Source of the DNA: Candidatus Kaiserbacteria bacterium RIFCSPHIGHO2_01_FULL_58_22 | GTDB taxonomy: Bacteria > Patescibacteriota > Minisyncoccia > Phycocordibacterales > UBA2100 | Length of the DNA stretch: 10,882 nucleotides | Assembly: GCA_001781445.1 (NCBI GenBank) | Contig: MFLB01000009.1 | Location: 1-10,882 of the forward strand | Direction of reading: 5' to 3' | Shown: positions 1-5,973 of the stretch, in pieces | How positions within the stretch are numbered: the stretch's first letter is position 1 | Layout of the letters: each line of letters starts with the position of its first letter | Translations under genes and position numbers: made by a program | Notes under the pieces: model-generated | Seen by the model: only the letters and a program-made list of their open reading frames with translations | Databases searched by the model: none | What the model was told of the DNA's origin: nothing

Positions 1-2
1 TC

Positions 3-383
3 GTGGCTCGGCTGAAAGCGCGCGGATATCGCATCGGGCTAGTGTCTTCGTCTCCGCGCGCATGGATCGACAAGGTGCTTTCGCGGCTTACGTTCTCCGG
101 CGCGTTCGACCACGTCGAATCCCTCTTCGAACATCCCGAGCTGGATCCGAAGCCCGCGCCCGACGGCTACCTCGATGCGTGCCGCGAACTCGGCGTGGCT
201 CCCGAAGACACCGTCGTTCTCGAAGATTCCAATCCCGGCATCACGGCCGCGAAAGCCGCCGGATGCTTCGTCATCGGCTTTCGCGGCGCCCTTCCCGCTC
301 TCTACGAGCAGATCGGCGCCGACGCGTACGCGGACACGATGGAAAAAGTGATAGACATCGTCACGTCATTCGATGATCATTGA
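3..383 (+). CDS. HAD-superfamily hydrolase, beta-phosphoglucomutase-like (3' part only)
   Basis: The window opens inside this gene; the reading frame runs from the left edge to the TGA at 381-383, so the GTG at 3-5 is probably internal. The visible 126 residues hold the C-terminal half of a haloacid-dehalogenase fold: the 'VSSSP' segment (motif II, phosphate-binding Ser), 'DPKPAPDGY' (motif III Lys) and 'EDSNPGITAAKAAG' (motif IV acidic pair, Mg2+ binding). Motif I (DxDGT) and the cap domain must lie upstream of the window. Family members are cytosolic phosphatases or phosphomutases acting on small sugar phosphates or nucleotides; the substrate cannot be read from this part. The gene ends one base before a perfect palindrome that probably terminates its transcript and faces the minus-strand genes to the right. 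Confidence 0.88.
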   Translation: MARLKARGYRIGLVSSSPRAWIDKVLSRLTFSGAFDHVESLFEHPELDPKPAPDGYLDACRELGVAPEDTVVLEDSNPGITAAKAAGCFVIGFRGALPALYEQIGADAYADTMEKVIDIVTSFDDH

Positions 384-439
384 AAGAAAGCCTGTATGAC
401 AATTTATACAGCTGTATAAATTGTCATACAGGCTTTCTT
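384..439. terminator. Perfect 56-bp palindrome, probable bidirectional terminator
   Basis: Bases 384-411 are an exact reverse complement of 412-439, with no unpaired base and no spacer; the centre reads ATACAGCTGTAT and the outer ends are AAGAAAG and CTTTCTT. It starts directly after the stop of the HAD gene on the plus strand. On the minus strand it directly follows a TGA (439-441) that ends a glmS-like tail. The position between converging transcripts and the pyrimidine-rich tail on either strand fit an intrinsic terminator read both ways. The stem is much longer than a typical terminator, so a protein-binding site or a miniature mobile element cannot be excluded. Confidence 0.6.
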
Positions 440-484
440 CACTCGACGGTGACGGATTTCGTTCTCCTCTGCGCAAGACTTCGG
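439..484 (-). pseudogene. Diverged copy of the glmS 3' end
   Basis: Read on the minus strand, this stretch ends K-S-V-T-V-E-stop, the C-terminus of the intact glmS at 1332-1354. Over 23 bases (439-461 against 1332-1354) 20 match, and the three differences are all silent in the glmS frame (two Val codons, and TGA for TAA). Further inward both copies share TGCGC, then six differing bases, then TCGG (470-484 and 1361-1375), but the copy has two extra bases between the blocks, so it is out of frame beyond the last few codons. It abuts the palindrome at 384-439, as a genuine glmS end would abut its terminator. I read it as the remnant of the original glmS end, displaced by insertion of the toxin-antitoxin/IS patch. 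Chance similarity is possible because the match is short. Confidence 0.45.
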
Positions 485-514
485 CGGGACGCGGTGGGAG
501 AAGATCGAGCAAAT

Positions 515-775
515 CTAGCGATACACGTCCTTTCGGTCGTCCGTCTCGAAGATGATGATGTTATTGTTGGCGTCGAAATAGAAAAGGGCGCGATAGTTGC
601 GCGTGATTCGGAACGAATACACTCCCTCGAGCGGTCGGTGTAACTTCTTCAGGTGCAGTCGCAGATCTCGAGGATGGGCTTCCAACAATCTAATCTGCCG
701 TTCTGCGAGTTCTCGCACATCCTTCGGAAAGCGCTTTAGCGCCCGCTCAAAACTGTCCAATCGGACAATCGTCAT
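515..775 (-). CDS. RelE/ParE-family toxin (putative mRNA interferase)
   Basis: An 86-residue basic protein with the layout of the RelE/ParE/YafQ fold: an N-terminal helix 'SFERALKRFPKDVRELAERQI', a central 'LHLKKLHRPLEGVYSFRITRNYRALFYF' block and the C-terminal strand 'NNIIIFETDDRKDVYR'. The 'L-x-G-x-Y-S-x-R-I-x-x-N-Y-R' core and the closing H/R-D-x-Y-R are typical of the family, whose RelE branch cleaves ribosome-bound mRNA and whose ParE branch poisons gyrase. I take the ATG at 773-775, seven bases after the stop of the upstream small gene, although the frame stays open further upstream; this start gives the usual family length. No clear Shine-Dalgarno sequence is seen, so translational coupling to the antitoxin is likely. 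Confidence 0.8.
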   Translation of the reverse strand: MTIVRLDSFERALKRFPKDVRELAERQIRLLEAHPRDLRLHLKKLHRPLEGVYSFRITRNYRALFYFDANNNIIIFETDDRKDVYR

Positions 776-782
776 GTTGCGT

Positions 783-965
783 TCAGCTTCTGCGCGGTGG
801 GTGACGCTTGATCGCTTTGCGATACGAAGCGAGGAGACGGCGCGGATGGGCATAGCCGCCGACCGATTCCATCGGCATGATGAGTGATACTTCTTGTCGA
901 AGCTCTCGCACCTCGCGAAGCACCTCCCGCATCAGCTTCTCGGTTTTGACGGCCACTTGACTCAT
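783..965 (-). CDS. Putative antitoxin partner of the RelE-like toxin
   Basis: A 60-residue protein immediately upstream of the toxin, same strand, seven-base gap: the classic antitoxin-first order. The N-terminal half (residues about 5-30, 'KTEKLMREVLREVRELRQEV') is a charged, heptad-like helix suited to coiled-coil dimerisation. The C-terminal half ('GGYAHPRRLLASYRKAIKRHPP') is basic. No ribbon-helix-helix or helix-turn-helix domain is obvious, so it may not follow the usual DNA-binding antitoxin design. Identification rests mainly on position and size. A promoter-like element ends six bases before its ATG (see 966-999). Confidence 0.6.
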   Translation of the reverse strand: MSQVAVKTEKLMREVLREVRELRQEVSLIMPMESVGGYAHPRRLLASYRKAIKRHPPRRS

Positions 966-999
966 GAGAACAATGTATCACAGCACCAGCCCCGCGCAA
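966..999 (-). promoter_or_regulatory. Promoter of the toxin-antitoxin pair, probably leaderless
   Basis: On the minus strand a TTGCGC hexamer (994-999) is followed by 16 bases and TACATT (972-977). TACATT is preceded by TGA, giving an extended -10, and is followed by six bases and then the antitoxin ATG (963-965). The predicted transcription start falls at or next to the ATG, so the message would lack a 5' leader. Confidence 0.45.
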
Positions 1000-1074
1000 A
1001 ACCTTGTGCTCAACAACTGATTGTTTTACACACTTGGAGAAAAATAGTTCGACAGAGATTGATTCCCCATACCT

Positions 1075-1089
1075 CGATGCTTTGCATCG
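1075..1089 (+). repeat. Left-end hairpin of the IS200-type remnant
   Basis: Six-pair perfect stem with a TTT loop, within the 23-base unit shared with the right end. In IS200/IS605 elements such hairpins are recognised by TnpA, and cleavage occurs a few bases to their 5' side. Confidence 0.65.
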
Positions 1090-1116
1090 GTCCACTAGCA
1101 ATATACGCTGTGAACG

Positions 1117-1268
1117 ATGGTCGAGCACATACACAGGCGACATAACAAGAGTTTGTTGGTGTATCACGTCGTCTGTCCGGTGAAGTATCGAAGAAACAAG
1201 GCCTCACGAACTACCAACAGTTACACCGCCAAACGCTCTCCCTGTTCGACTATCTCTGCACGTCCGAT
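1117..1268 (+). pseudogene. Remnant of IS200-like (Y1, REP-associated) transposase TnpA
   Basis: From the ATG at 1117 the first 27 codons read as the N-terminus of a Y1 transposase, including 'RHNKSLLVYHVVCPVKYRR', the first beta-strand region of the family. Similarity stops at 1197. After a -1 frame change, 1194-1260 encodes a segment ending 'YQQLHRQTLSLFD', which resembles the C-terminal tail of these transposases; this second match is weaker. The central region, with the HUH metal site and the catalytic tyrosine helix, is absent: about 50 codons remain out of roughly 130-150 in intact members. The protein cannot be active. Confidence 0.65.
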
Positions 1269-1271
1269 CAT

Positions 1272-1294
1272 ACCTCGGTGCTCTGCACCGGGGT
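1272..1294 (+). repeat. Right-end hairpin of the IS200-type remnant
   Basis: Ten-pair stem with one T-G wobble and a TCT loop, followed by TATTGATTC. It lies 38 bases beyond the glmS stop, so on the minus strand it is also the first strong hairpin downstream of glmS and may limit read-through, though no U-run follows it there. Confidence 0.65.
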
Positions 1295-1331
1295 TATTGA
1301 TTCTCTATGAGTCCGCGTGAGGTTGAGTGCA

Positions 1332-3158
1332 TTACTCAACGGTAACGGATTTCGCGAGGTTGCGCGGGCGGTCGGGGTTCAAGCCCTTCTCGCGAGCGAA
1401 GTAGTAGGCGAAAAGCTGGAGCGGCACGACATTCAGTATCGGAGAGAGCATTTCGAGCGTCTGTGGCACGTAGATTACGTCATCGGCGAGCTTCGCTATT
1501 TCGTTATCCCCTTCCGTTGCAAGGGCTATGACGGGGCCCTTGCGTGCTTTTATCTCGTGAATGTTCGACACATTCTTTTCATACACGCTGTCTTTCGGGA
1601 CGATAGCGAACGTCGGGAAGTTCTCGTCGATCATGGCGATGGGACCATGTTTCATCTCCCCTGCCCCGTACCCTTCAGCGTGGATATACGAGATTTCTTT
1701 TAATTTTAATGCGCCCTCAAACGCAACGGGATAATTGTACTTACGGCCGATAAAAATAAAATCCCGCATTGACGCGTATTTCGTCGCCAGTTTTTCTATT
1801 TCCTTACTAGAGCCGAGTATGTGCTGCACTTTATTCGGTAGTTCTTTGAGCGCGAGTGCAATTTCTTGGGCAGTTTTCTCTGACATGCCGCGCTGCCGCC
1901 CTAAGAAGATTGTGAGCAGAGTGAGTGCCACAAGTTCCGAAATGAGTGCTTTCGTAGAGGCGACACTCACTTCCGGCCCTGCATGATTGTAGACACCTGC
2001 ATCAGTCTCACGGGCAATAGTTGAACCGACAGCATTTACAATACCGAGCGTGAGCGCCCCGCGCCGCTTCCCTTCTCGCACAGCTTCGAGCGTATCGAGT
2101 GTCTCTCCAGATTGTGAAATGGCGATAAGAGCAGTCCTTTGATTCAGAACAGGGGAACGATAACGAAATTCGCTCGCGTGTTCTACCTCGACTGGAATAC
2201 CGGCGAATTCCTCGATCATGTACTCACCGATGAGACCGGCGATATGGGCCGATCCGCACGCCACGATGATGATGCGTTCTATCTGTGAAAGCTCTTCTGC
2301 TACCGCCTCAAGCCCACCGAGTTTTGCCATCCCCGTCTGTGCGATGAGGCGACCACGTAGTGTGTTTTCGATAACTTCTGGACCTTCCATGATCTCTTTC
2401 AGCATGAAGTGCTGATATCCTCCCTTTTGGACTTCTTCAGCGCTCCAATCGATCTCTGTCGTCTCGCGTTTTACGCTGGATGAATCGAGTTTTTGGATCG
2501 TGTGGCCGTCGGGCGTAATGATGGCAACGTCGCCATCCTCAAGAAAGACGACCTTCTTGGTATGCGGCAGTATCGGCGAAGGGTCCGACGCGATGAAATG
2601 TTCACCATCACCCAAGCCAAGCACGATGGGAGAGCCCATACGCGCGGCGATTATCTTGTCAGGTTCGCCTTTGTATTGGAGCGCGATGCCATACGTGCCG
2701 CGCACATCATTGAGCGCAGCGAGTGCTGCTTTTTCGAAATTCTTTTCCGTTTTCAGGTACTCCTCGACGAGATGCGCCAAGACTTCCGTATCGGTCGAAG
2801 ATCTGAAGGTGTGGCCTTTTTTTGTGAGCTTATCTTTCAGCTCTTTAAAATTCTCAATGATGCCGTTGTGTACTATCCATAACTCTCCACTTCCATCGCT
2901 ATGCGGATGGGCATTTACCTCGGTCGGCTCTCCGTGCGTCGCCCAGCGCAGATGCGCGATACCGCTCTTTCCGTTAAATTTCTTTGGAACTTTCTTTTTG
3001 AGCTCGGCGACGGCGCCGGGCGTTTTCACGCTCCCGCTCTCGGGCGTGAAGATGCCTGCGGAATCGTACCCGCGGTACTCGAGCGAGACGAGGCCGTCCA
3101 AAAGGATCTTGGACGCGTCCTTGCCGCTTGAGCCCGTATACGCGAATATGCCGCACAT
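1332..3158 (-). CDS. glmS: Glutamine--fructose-6-phosphate aminotransferase (isomerizing)
   Basis: A full-length 608-residue enzyme, close to the usual 600-610, making glucosamine-6-phosphate from fructose-6-phosphate and glutamine: the entry step to UDP-GlcNAc and peptidoglycan. It opens MCGI, so removal of Met exposes the catalytic Cys2 of the class II glutaminase domain (about 1-220), with 'YRGYDSAG' (28-35), 'HLRWATHGEP' (69-78), 'HNG' (97-99) and 'STDTE' (121-125). Two SIS sugar-isomerase domains follow: 'SQSGET' (348-353), 'GPEVSVASTKA' (394-404), 'HAEGYGAGEMKHGP' (493-506), and the C-terminal 'AKSVTVE' with the catalytic lysine at 603. One deviation is 'CGSAHIAG' (301-308) where CGTSxxAG is usual. 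The gene ends beside the IS remnant, and a diverged copy of its last codons lies at 439-484. No glmS ribozyme is visible upstream, and no good -10 lies next to the start. Confidence 0.97.
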   Translation of the reverse strand: MCGIFAYTGSSGKDASKILLDGLVSLEYRGYDSAGIFTPESGSVKTPGAVAELKKKVPKKFNGKSGIAHLRWATHGEPTEVNAHPHSDGSGELWIVHNGIIENFKELKDKLTKKGHTFRSSTDTEVLAHLVEEYLKTEKNFEKAALAALNDVRGTYGIALQYKGEPDKIIAARMGSPIVLGLGDGEHFIASDPSPILPHTKKVVFLEDGDVAIITPDGHTIQKLDSSSVKRETTEIDWSAEEVQKGGYQHFMLKEIMEGPEVIENTLRGRLIAQTGMAKLGGLEAVAEELSQIERIIIVACGSAHIAGLIGEYMIEEFAGIPVEVEHASEFRYRSPVLNQRTALIAISQSGETLDTLEAVREGKRRGALTLGIVNAVGSTIARETDAGVYNHAGPEVSVASTKALISELVALTLLTIFLGRQRGMSEKTAQEIALALKELPNKVQHILGSSKEIEKLATKYASMRDFIFIGRKYNYPVAFEGALKLKEISYIHAEGYGAGEMKHGPIAMIDENFPTFAIVPKDSVYEKNVSNIHEIKARKGPVIALATEGDNEIAKLADDVIYVPQTLEMLSPILNVVPLQLFAYYFAREKGLNPDRPRNLAKSVTVE

Positions 3159-3169
3159 AACGAATAGCT

Positions 3170-3197
3170 AGTAGTGAGTAGAAAGTAGAAAGTAGTG
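3170..3197. repeat. Four tandem heptamers upstream of glmS
   Basis: Four consecutive 7-base units, AGTAGTG, AGTAGAA, AGTAGAA, AGTAGTG, lie 11 bases before the glmS start, so they would fall in or next to its 5' leader. The outer units are identical to each other, as are the inner ones. Slippage-prone heptamers of this kind occur between genes in several bacterial groups. An effect on glmS expression is speculative. Confidence 0.6.
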
Positions 3198-3282
3198 GAA
3201 ATCCAAACCCATAAGCCTAAGACGAACAATCTACCACATTTGTTGCAAAACCTGGAGTTTAGGACACTCTGCAACGAACCTT

Positions 3283-4353
3283 CTATGCGTCCGGATACGC
3301 CTCCTTTATCTCTTTGGCAAGGTACGGATTCCACATAGAACCTGTGGCGCTCATGACGACGTCGGCACCCGCGTCGCGATATTCCTTGAAATCTTTCGGC
3401 ACCGTCACGCCGCCGCTTCCGACGATCGCGTATTTCATTCCGAATTCTTCGCGCAACGCTTTGAGGCGCCGCGTCATGTCGAGCCCAGCCCACTTGACCG
3501 CATGGCCGCAGATACCGCTTTTGACCCGGTGCGCACCGGGGAGAGCTTGCGTGCCGTCCGGATTCACGACCGGCGCCGGTATCGTGTTGATGGCCGCAAA
3601 CCCGTCGACAACGGCCCCCACCTCTTTCACCAATCCGCGCAATTCATCTTGCCCGAAATAGGCGATTTTTATCACCAGTTTGGTATCGCCGATCTTGTTC
3701 TTGATGGCGGATGTGATGAATTCTACTTTCGGGACGTCGAAGCACAAGAGCGATGTCGCGCCTTCGTTGGGGCAGGAGAAATTCGTTTCCACGACCTTCA
3801 CACCCGTGTCTTTTATCATTTGCGCTCCGTTGACCCAATCCTGCACATAATCGTCGGGAGAAAACCCTTCCCATTTCGTACCTTCGAACGAGCAGACGAC
3901 GAGTTGGCCGGGTTTTGCATGCGCCACGCATTCACGCAGGTCTTTCATCCATACCTCCGGCTCATACGACGGATTGCCGAACGAGTTGGTGATGGAAAGC
4001 GGCTCTTTGTACTCGTTGCGGACAACGATAGGCCGTTCTGCCTGCTCGAGCGTGAGGTCGCCCTCAATGTCGGCGCCCAAAATATTCGGCCATTGGTTCG
4101 ATTCGCGTACGCGGCTTCGCACCGTTTTTTGGATAGGCACGTTAAATCCCTTATCGAGCGCCGCTTTCACAAACTTTGCGTTCAAAAGCGGACCGGCGGG
4201 AATGCCGAGCGGATACGAAAGCTTCATGCCGAGAAAATCGAACCGCGGTTCGCCGACGGGCAACACGACGCCGTCGGTGAACGCGCCGAAGGGCCCTTCT
4301 TCCCAATTCTCGTAGTACGTTTTACTCGGATCGTAGAACGGGGTCTGGAGCAT
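3283..4353 (-). CDS. pyrD: Dihydroorotate dehydrogenase-like flavoprotein (class 1 type)
   Basis: A 356-residue FMN TIM-barrel enzyme that should oxidise dihydroorotate to orotate in pyrimidine synthesis. Visible family elements are 'IPAGPLLN' (51-58), 'IQKTV' with Lys76 (matching the K of class 1 enzymes), 'SITNSFGN' (120-127), 'NFSCPN' (191-196), 'VIKIAY' (227-232) with the FMN-contacting Lys229, 'NTI' (256-258) and 'IVGSGGV' (310-316), the phosphate-binding loop. The cysteine in NFSCPN is the catalytic base of class 1 (soluble) enzymes; class 2 enzymes have Ser there. At 356 residues it is longer than class 1A enzymes (about 310), mostly through an N-terminal extension, and no pyrK electron-transfer partner lies nearby, so the electron acceptor is unknown. 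The start is supported by a TATACT box seven bases upstream. A related dehydrogenase with another substrate is possible. Confidence 0.88.
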   Translation of the reverse strand: MLQTPFYDPSKTYYENWEEGPFGAFTDGVVLPVGEPRFDFLGMKLSYPLGIPAGPLLNAKFVKAALDKGFNVPIQKTVRSRVRESNQWPNILGADIEGDLTLEQAERPIVVRNEYKEPLSITNSFGNPSYEPEVWMKDLRECVAHAKPGQLVVCSFEGTKWEGFSPDDYVQDWVNGAQMIKDTGVKVVETNFSCPNEGATSLLCFDVPKVEFITSAIKNKIGDTKLVIKIAYFGQDELRGLVKEVGAVVDGFAAINTIPAPVVNPDGTQALPGAHRVKSGICGHAVKWAGLDMTRRLKALREEFGMKYAIVGSGGVTVPKDFKEYRDAGADVVMSATGSMWNPYLAKEIKEAYPDA

Positions 4354-4369
4354 GAAAATGAGTATAGCA
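4354..4369 (-). promoter_or_regulatory. Extended -10 promoter of pyrD, leaderless geometry
   Basis: On the minus strand TGC-TATACT (4361-4369) is followed by seven bases and the pyrD ATG. It lies in the 19-bp gap after the HD gene, so pyrD has its own promoter within the gene run. No convincing -35 is seen, consistent with an extended -10. Confidence 0.55.
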
Positions 4370-4372
4370 AAT

Positions 4373-4960
4373 TTATCGCCCAGCCTTTGGGACTCTCAAC
4401 CACTTGTTCGTCTTCAAATGCCAGCTCGATGGATTCGAGGTCTGTATCTCGTCCCATATTTTCTTGGCTGTTTTGGTGTAGAGCTTTTTGTCGCGGACGA
4501 ACTTCCGGAGCGGCTGTTTTTTCTTCGCGACCTCGTTCCCCAGCTCCATCAGCTCCCGAAGTTCGAGATCGATGTCGAGATTGTCGGCGTCCTTCACTAC
4601 TTTCGCCTCTTTCGAATCGCGCTTTTCATACTCTTTCAGCATGTCCTCAAGGTCTGCGAATATTGTTCCTGCGAACTGATCGCGCGCCGCGCGCGCATCG
4701 TCGCTTTTTGTGTAGACTTTGTGCACGTAGGCGAGGTCGGCGGTGCGCGCTTCGGCGAGATCATGGATGAGCGCCATCTTTATCAATTTCTCCTCGTTTT
4801 TCACCCCCTCCTTGCGCGCGATGAGAAGCGCGAGAAAGACGACCCGGAGCGTGTGCTCGAGCGTCGAGGCGCACTCGGTCGCGAGGTGCTGTATCCACGC
4901 GCGCGGGATGTTGCGGAGCGACCCTACTTCATAGAGAAACTCGAGGTCTCTGTCTTTCAT
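4373..4960 (-). CDS. HD-domain phosphohydrolase (HDDC2/YfbR-like)
   Basis: A 195-residue protein from the ATG at 4958-4960. An in-frame upstream start at 5035 exists, but the ATG at 4960 has a TATACT box seven bases before it, and the conserved 'DLEFLYEVGSLRNIPRAWI' opening follows directly. The metal-binding HD pattern is complete: His36 in 'LEHTLRV', His66-Asp67 in 'MALIHDLAEA', and an Asp (124 or 126) in 'VVKDADNLDID'. In YfbR/HDDC2 proteins this site removes phosphate from 5'-deoxynucleoside monophosphates; the N-terminal FL-x-x-VG-x-L-x-x-x-PR pattern fits that subgroup. It lies just upstream of pyrD, which suits a nucleotide role, though both genes have their own promoters. The exact substrate is an inference. 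Confidence 0.8.
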   Translation of the reverse strand: MKDRDLEFLYEVGSLRNIPRAWIQHLATECASTLEHTLRVVFLALLIARKEGVKNEEKLIKMALIHDLAEARTADLAYVHKVYTKSDDARAARDQFAGTIFADLEDMLKEYEKRDSKEAKVVKDADNLDIDLELRELMELGNEVAKKKQPLRKFVRDKKLYTKTAKKIWDEIQTSNPSSWHLKTNKWLRVPKAGR

Positions 4961-4973
4961 GCCGAACAGTATA
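4961..4973 (-). promoter_or_regulatory. -10 element of the HD-domain gene, leaderless geometry
   Basis: TATACT on the minus strand (4968-4973) ends seven bases before the ATG at 4960, the same arrangement as in pyrD. It overlaps the longer reading frame starting at 5035, which argues for the shorter protein. No clear -35 or TGn. Confidence 0.5.
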
Positions 4974-5047
4974 CGTGTAGCTCGGTTGCTACGATAGAGA
5001 CATCGTGCTCGCTCCACGCTGGAAAGTCCGAACATACTCTACCCCGT

Positions 5048-5818
5048 TTAGAAGTAAGGACTGTTCTCCGTTTTCTTGAACAGCGGCAGAAGCTTGGCGC
5101 GCCAATCAGGCGAGGCGTTTTGTATAAGGCGGTAAAGCTCGTTATACATCTTCCTCCACTTAGTAATCCTGGTCTTGTCGCGGACGACGTCCTCAAGCTT
5201 GTTCATAAGATCTGAAAGAGAAAGTTCCTCGTTGCGAATATCAAAAAGCGTCTTTAGGCGGTTTTCAAATACCAGTCCGTTGTTATGCTCTAGATGAAAT
5301 ATCTTCACCAGTAGCTCGTCGGACGCTAGCTCTCCTTCGCGCCAGAGATTTTGCGCCGTGTCGGCGATTTTCATCCATGGGGATCCTGCATACTGACCCG
5401 GGCGTGTCGTAGCGACACGAGCCTCCTCAAACCGCCCCTTCGCCGCTTCCAGGTACTCAAATGCTCGCTCCGTGTCGCCTTCCCCATAGGGAGGAACGGG
5501 TTTCTGTGGAAGGTTCTTCCCCAGAGATGCCCATGCTTCTTCTGCGACCGTTTCGATCTCATGTTGAACAGCATCGAGTAAATACTTCTTGAGAGTCCCG
5601 ACAAGTTTCTTCTTTGTACGCTTATTTTGTTCCTGTATGTTGAATAACAACATCGGTATTCTCATCCCGCTACGGTCTTCTCCAACCTGAACACGGGATT
5701 CAACCTGTCTTGCTACGGCATTAAAATAGCTCCCGATGTAGAAATCAGCGGCAAGGTCTTCGATAGACTCCTTCCCCGCGGCTTCTGAGAATAGGATGGC
5801 CTTATCTAATTCGGACAT
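5048..5818 (-). CDS. Unrecognised 256-residue, charged, mostly helical protein
   Basis: I do not recognise this family. From the ATG at 5816-5818 (MSELDKAILF) it is hydrophilic, with no signal peptide or membrane segment, and largely helical with many Lys, Glu and Arg, for example 'QEQNKRTKKKLVGTLKKYLL' and 'LSDLMNKLEDVVRDKTRITK'. A Pro/Gly-rich break, 'LPQKPVPPYGEGD', separates an N-terminal from a C-terminal helical part. A GTG start 13 codons further up is possible, but a TGG-TACGAT element ends eight bases before the chosen ATG. It sits between the 59-residue gene and the HD gene with its own promoter. Length and codon use support a real, probably cytosolic protein. Confidence 0.75.
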   Translation of the reverse strand: MSELDKAILFSEAAGKESIEDLAADFYIGSYFNAVARQVESRVQVGEDRSGMRIPMLLFNIQEQNKRTKKKLVGTLKKYLLDAVQHEIETVAEEAWASLGKNLPQKPVPPYGEGDTERAFEYLEAAKGRFEEARVATTRPGQYAGSPWMKIADTAQNLWREGELASDELLVKIFHLEHNNGLVFENRLKTLFDIRNEELSLSDLMNKLEDVVRDKTRITKWRKMYNELYRLIQNASPDWRAKLLPLFKKTENSPYF

Positions 5819-5835
5819 GTAAGAGAATCGTACCA
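5819..5835 (-). promoter_or_regulatory. Extended -10 promoter of the 256-residue gene
   Basis: TGG-TACGAT (5827-5835 on the minus strand) ends eight bases before the ATG at 5818. The hexamer matches TATAAT at four of six positions; spacing and TGn are the main support. Confidence 0.35.
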
Positions 5836-5883
5836 CGCGACATTTCTTCAGCTTCACAGTGTGAAATGCAGGTATAACCGCTC

Positions 5884-5950
5884 GCGGATTCGTTCGTCGA
5901 ACCCGCAGGGGCGCTTCGGCTCGCCGATGCCGCGATGGCGTCGCGGCGAG
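5884..5950 (-). other. Two tandem hairpins between the 59-residue and 256-residue genes
   Basis: In the minus-strand RNA, 5920-5950 folds as CTCGCC...GGCGAG around an inner GATGCC/GGCGTC stem with one wobble pair, a five-base loop and a small bulge. Next, 5884-5906 folds as GCGGGTTCG/CGAATCCGC with one G-U pair and a five-base loop. No U-run follows either, so they are not standard terminators. They could protect the 3' end of the small-gene message or form a small structured RNA. A 37-codon frame (5854-5967, minus) covers this stretch and is not convincing as a gene. Confidence 0.35.
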
Positions 5951-5973
5951 AGCGCGTTCCGGTTCATGCCGCG

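Larger units (their letters stand above)
1058..1303 (+). mobile_element. Internally deleted IS200/IS605-type element (non-autonomous remnant)
   Basis: Both ends carry a same-orientation, three-base-loop hairpin preceded by CATACCT: left stem CGATGC/GCATCG (1075-1089), right stem CGGTGC/GCACCG (1276-1290), the latter extended by four more pairs to 1272-1294. Over 23 bases (1068-1090 and 1269-1291) the ends differ at three positions, two of which form a compensating base pair. The octamer ATTGATTC occurs just outside the left hairpin (1058-1065) and just beyond the right one (1296-1303). Between them lie the start of a Y1 transposase and a stretch resembling its end. Subterminal hairpins without inverted repeats are the hallmark of IS200/IS605 and REP-type elements, which move as single strands. 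With the catalytic core gone, the copy could move only in trans. Confidence 0.7.

Noticed and set aside
380..643. Plus-strand frame through the palindrome and toxin 3' end
   Set aside because: It starts inside the palindrome and then reads the complement of the glmS-like tail and of the RelE-type toxin.
3159..3282. glmS ribozyme/riboswitch upstream of glmS
   Set aside because: The gap is only 124 bp, is partly taken up by heptamer repeats, and shows no recognisable ribozyme core.
3502..4770. Long plus-strand open frame (about 420 codons) opposite pyrD and the HD gene
   Set aside because: It is rich in Arg, His and Phe with no domain sense, and lies wholly antisense to two well-supported genes; a by-product of GC-rich codon use.
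5403..5419. Perfect seven-pair hairpin with a three-base loop (CGTGTCG/CGACACG)
   Set aside because: It lies within the 256-residue coding region, encodes an ordinary in-frame segment, and has no second copy or transposase nearby.
5884..5906. T-arm-like GGTTCGA on the minus strand, possible tRNA
   Set aside because: No acceptor, D or anticodon arms can be arranged around it; the bases are better explained by a nine-pair hairpin.
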